Shown in pieces: positions 61,088-64,000 of a stretch of DNA of 64,000 nucleotides (its first letter is position 1; every line of letters begins with the position of its first letter). Below the pieces are notes generated by a model, which did no database searches, was not told the DNA's origin, and saw only the letters and a list, made by a program, of their open reading frames with translations. Made by a program: the position numbers and the translations under genes. Origin of the DNA: Diadema setosum (taxonomy: Eukaryota; Echinodermata; Echinoidea; Diadematoida; Diadematidae); the NCBI GenBank assembly GCA_033980235.1, contig CM067062.1:6562900-6626899 (forward strand), written 5' to 3'.

Positions 61088-61495
61088 ACGAATGAATAGT
61101 GATGTACCGTATGTGCAGAATTTGTAGATCAATGAGTTAACATTTTAAAAAATAAATAAATTAATTAATTGCTCCCCGCTAAATTGTGTCCACACAAATC
61201 TGAACCAGCATTAGCAACACTTTTGCTGAAATATCCTGTTGTAATATCTAATTTCTGTCTTGTATTGCATGGAGCAAATAATGAATTATAAAGTATGTAA
61301 TCAACTAATTGTATGTAATCAAGAAATCTATTAGATATACTGTATAGGCTATGGGGCATGGGGTGAAAATAGCTCTAAAAAATGACTTTTGTTGTCTCCG
61401 TCTTGTGACTACCTAAATTATGGCTCAAAATGTAGGTATTGAATCCCTGATCAAAATTCTCATAGTTCCCAGCTGTGGAAGTGGAGCACTTCCGC

Positions 61496-61815
61496 AAAGG
61501 TCAAAGGTCATAGGTCACAGGTCATTATATACATGAAAATAGCTTCTTCTCACTATAACTCAAGAACCACTGAAGGGATCAACTTTAAACTTGATTCATG
61601 TATGCATACGGGTGCGACGATAATCTGAAATGACTTTGGGGTCACAAGGTCAACGGTCAAAGGTCATTATGAACATAAAATACCTTGTTTTCACAATAAC
61701 TAAAGAACCGCTTGAGGGATCTACTTCAAACTCGGCTCAAGTATGCATTGTGGGAGTGGCAATAATCTGATACGATTTGGGGGTCAGGAGGTCAGAGGTC
61801 ACAGAGGTCATTTAG
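61496..61815 (+). repeat. Tandem array with AGGTCA nuclear-receptor half-sites
   Basis: Units start at about 61496, 61646 and 61788, about 145-150 bp apart. Each opens with clusters such as AAGGTCAAAGGTCA, AGGTCACAGGTCATT and AGGTCAGAGGTCACAG, and continues with ACTCAAGAACC.CT.GAGGGATC. The pieces CCAGCTGTGGAAGTGGAGCA (61471) and CCAGCTCAAGAAGTGGAGCA (61891) bracket the array. AGGTCAAAGGTCA is a DR1 site by consensus. Confidence 0.75.
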
Positions 61816-62333
61816 AGTATACGGTATAAATAGCTCCCAAAATGACTTTGACCTAAACTGACCAAAATTATGCCTTCAATTCAGGTAGTTTCCAGCTCAA
61901 GAAGTGGAGCACCATCGAAGAAATAATGTGCAAAGGAAAAGATCTAAAAACAGGCATTAAAATGAAGGCAAGTAATTTTCACTTACACACATGGTGACAG
62001 AATTGTATGCAACAAATTAAATAAAATGACAGTTTCCTTTCCAATAAAAAAAAAATTGTTGACAATTTGAACACTACAAGCAAACTGGATCCCAAGTATT
62101 GTAGGTCCTTCTTCAATAAAAGTTTAATGGAATACATTGCTGAATCCCCAGAATACATCCATCCATAAATTTGAATATATTGTATATAATAATTGAAGTC
62201 ATATGTTGGCTTAATAAGTGAATATGATAAGGATGTGGTCTAATTTCATATTTTTTAATGAAATATTAAAGTGTGAAAAAGAAAACTTATTTAAGGGATA
62301 TGTACAAAGGTTTCTGCTATCTACCTGTACATG

Positions 62334-64000
62334 TTAGAATAACTCTTCCTCTTCAAGATTCTCCTCATCATCACTGTTATCCCCTTCATCATCATCTGTT
62401 ACTTCATCAACGATTGGCTCCTCATCTGGCGTAACCATGTTCTCACAGTTCTTACACTCACACAGTTCTGTACAGGGAAGGTCCATAGACGCACAACACT
62501 GATCACCTGCACCTGGGGCTGTACACTTGGACTTCTTACACTTGCATGAAGTCAGTTCAAGAATGCTCTGTTGAGCTGGTAGCATATCCATCCAGTCTAT
62601 TCCAAGTCCTCCATCAACTAGCTTCCAGCCTTGACCAACTGGTGACGGAACATCTGGCTGGCTCTCTAAGCAGCGTCTCCAAATAGCCGCTTGGTAATTG
62701 GCCCTCTGGATATGTTTCACGAGGGCATCTTTGTTAGGGGGCATAATGTCTTCTTGTCTAGTAGCCAAGGAAAACATAGCATATCTTGCTTCGTTCACTG
62801 TACTGATTTTGTTCATCCCATACAACTTGCAAATGAATTCCTCCAGAGTAGAAACCAAGTCATTTGTAAGTGTGAAGGATTTTCCAAGCTCCTGAAAAGC
62901 CTTGGTAAACTTTGAAGACTTGGACATTAGCGAGAAGGGCTTGGTCTTTCCCCGTCCATACAAAGCACTCACGGCATCACAACCTGTGAATGAGTGGAGG
63001 CCTATGGTTGCATCGCTGATGTTATCTCCGAGATGACTTTGTATCGCATTCAAGTCAAGTGTACGCTCCTTATCTTGCTTTCCAGTGTGAAAATACAACT
63101 TGGAACTATCAAGTTTGGCAGACACAGCAATGCCAATGATAAATACATCCGTATCTGGGCTCTTTATGATGATATTCTTCGTACCCATGTTGCTGATGTA
63201 CTTTGCATGTAGCATCATCCTTGTGTCAGCCTCCTCTTGAGTAGTATATAGCTCTGGAATTGCTTCACTCACAGTGGTACCTCTACGACAAGATAACTTG
63301 TGGCATTCTTCACAATGAGCTAGGTATACATCAACTCCATTGAATTCATCTGCACCACAAGCACACCAAGTCTCATATAAAAACTTGGTAAAGTGTTGCT
63401 TGTTGAAGCTATTTGCCAAGAATTTCTTCCATTGGTTTGGAACTGGTTGATCCTGGTTTGCAATCTTCATCCGCTGGGATCCACTTGCAGCACGCCTTTG
63501 TCTTTCTGCACTTTTGATGCTGACAGATGGGTATGTGTCAGTGACAAAGTGGACAACATCAGACTTAGTGCTTCTGGCTAGGTAAACTGCATCCTTCAGG
63601 ATTTTTTTGGCCAACTGTCCCATGGTAGCAGGCATTTTACTTGGAATGAGGCATTGAAGCAATGCCATACCATCAATAATCCACACTGACTCTTGTGGTG
63701 GATCCAAGGTTGGGGATGACTCTGGTAAATTTTCCAGTTGGTGAAGAAGGGCAGCCTTGTTGCTTTTGACTAAGCATCCATCTTGTTTACAAATGGCTGG
63801 TGGGTATGGGCTTAAGCAGTGACTTAGCATCTTTCGTTGATCAACTTTACGCACACGGCCAATGATGATGAGCCTTGCCAGTAACTCACGAGCACTCTTC
63901 AGTACAACTTCTTTCCCTTTGATGTTGACTTTTGGCTTGTCGGGATTGGCAAAGGTCTTAAGCTTCATTTTGGTGATTGTCTTGTTCAGATCCGTATCTC
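62334..64000 (-). CDS. FEN/PIN-like nuclease family protein with Cys-rich acidic tail (5' end beyond window)
   Basis: The frame is open from the window end to a stop at 62334; the first ATG inside is at 63968 (544 residues from there) and ten more codons upstream stay open, so it is probably partial. The family is widespread and multicopy in marine invertebrates. Acidic residues fall in the order and approximate spacing of FEN1/XPG nucleases: Asp99 (WIIDGMALL), Asp144 (FVTDTYPS), Glu245/Glu246/Asp248 (QEEADTRM), Asp272/Asp274 (SPDTDVFIIG) and Asp331 (SFTGCDAVSALYGRGK, like the GCDYC...GIG of FEN1). Residues 475-508 are a Cys cluster (CKCKKSKC, CC, C..LCECKNC), perhaps metal binding; 514-543 are Asp/Glu-rich. 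The nuclease assignment is inference from motif order. It could be a host gene family or carried by a mobile element. No intron is visible. Confidence 0.7.
   Translation of the reverse strand, partial: DTDLNKTITKMKLKTFANPDKPKVNIKGKEVVLKSARELLARLIIIGRVRKVDQRKMLSHCLSPYPPAICKQDGCLVKSNKAALLHQLENLPESSPTLDPPQESVWIIDGMALLQCLIPSKMPATMGQLAKKILKDAVYLARSTKSDVVHFVTDTYPSVSIKSAERQRRAASGSQRMKIANQDQPVPNQWKKFLANSFNKQHFTKFLYETWCACGADEFNGVDVYLAHCEECHKLSCRRGTTVSEAIPELYTTQEEADTRMMLHAKYISNMGTKNIIIKSPDTDVFIIGIAVSAKLDSSKLYFHTGKQDKERTLDLNAIQSHLGDNISDATIGLHSFTGCDAVSALYGRGKTKPFSLMSKSSKFTKAFQELGKSFTLTNDLVSTLEEFICKLYGMNKISTVNEARYAMFSLATRQEDIMPPNKDALVKHIQRANYQAAIWRRCLESQPDVPSPVGQGWKLVDGGLGIDWMDMLPAQQSILELTSCKCKKSKCTAPGAGDQCCASMDLPCTELCECKNCENMVTPDEEPIVDEVTDDDEGDNSDDEENLEEEELF

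Overview
The window is eukaryotic nuclear DNA. It is AT-rich, its genes are split by GT-AG introns, and its intergenic and intronic DNA is packed with short inverted-repeat transposons, SINE/LINE debris and microsatellites. Gene content (DEPDC5, a KY/hillarin-type transglutaminase-like protein, a RING/B-box protein, and a large-family PIN/FEN-like protein), the AGGTCA-rich tandem repeats and the recurring TAGGCCT word suggest a marine deuterostome invertebrate, most likely an echinoderm such as a sea urchin. The phylum call is inference from sequence style, not a computed match.

Layout. 1-5.4 kb: no gene seen; a TCA/TCC array and several repeats. 5.4-11.6 kb (+): a three-exon gene joining an N-terminal RING finger and B-box to a very long SH3-ligand-like proline-rich tail. 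Its second intron holds a complete Tc1/mariner-type non-autonomous element. 12.5-13.0 kb: a pogo/Tigger-type element. 14.9-22.2 kb (-): a four-exon KY/hillarin-like gene with a complete Cys-His-Asp triad and a C-terminal repeat region in one 2.4 kb exon; one intron carries the 3' end of a LINE in opposite orientation. 22.3-29.7 kb: mobile-element territory (GC-rich 600 bp inverted-repeat element, GGCCGGCGGAGC element, tRNA-derived SINE) plus one unexplained GC-rich open frame. 29.7-31.5 kb (-): coding-like pieces of an unrecognised gene. 31.5-38 kb: repeats only. 38.3-61.1 kb (+): DEPDC5, assembled here as 21 coding exons with consistent phases. 61.5-61.9 kb: AGGTCA tandem array. 62.3 kb to the window end (-): a 5'-open ORF whose conserved acidic residues line up with FEN/XPG-type nucleases.

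The genes are not an operon or obvious pathway. DEPDC5 is a subunit of GATOR1, the amino-acid-sensing inhibitor of TORC1; KY-type proteins are cytoskeleton/muscle associated; RING/B-box proteins are usually ubiquitin ligases. The points most worth a second look are the FEN-like nuclease family member, the DEPDC5 copy that stops before its DEP domain, the RING/B-box/polyproline fusion, a GC-AG intron proved by reading frame, and several near-perfect foldback elements with readable boundaries.
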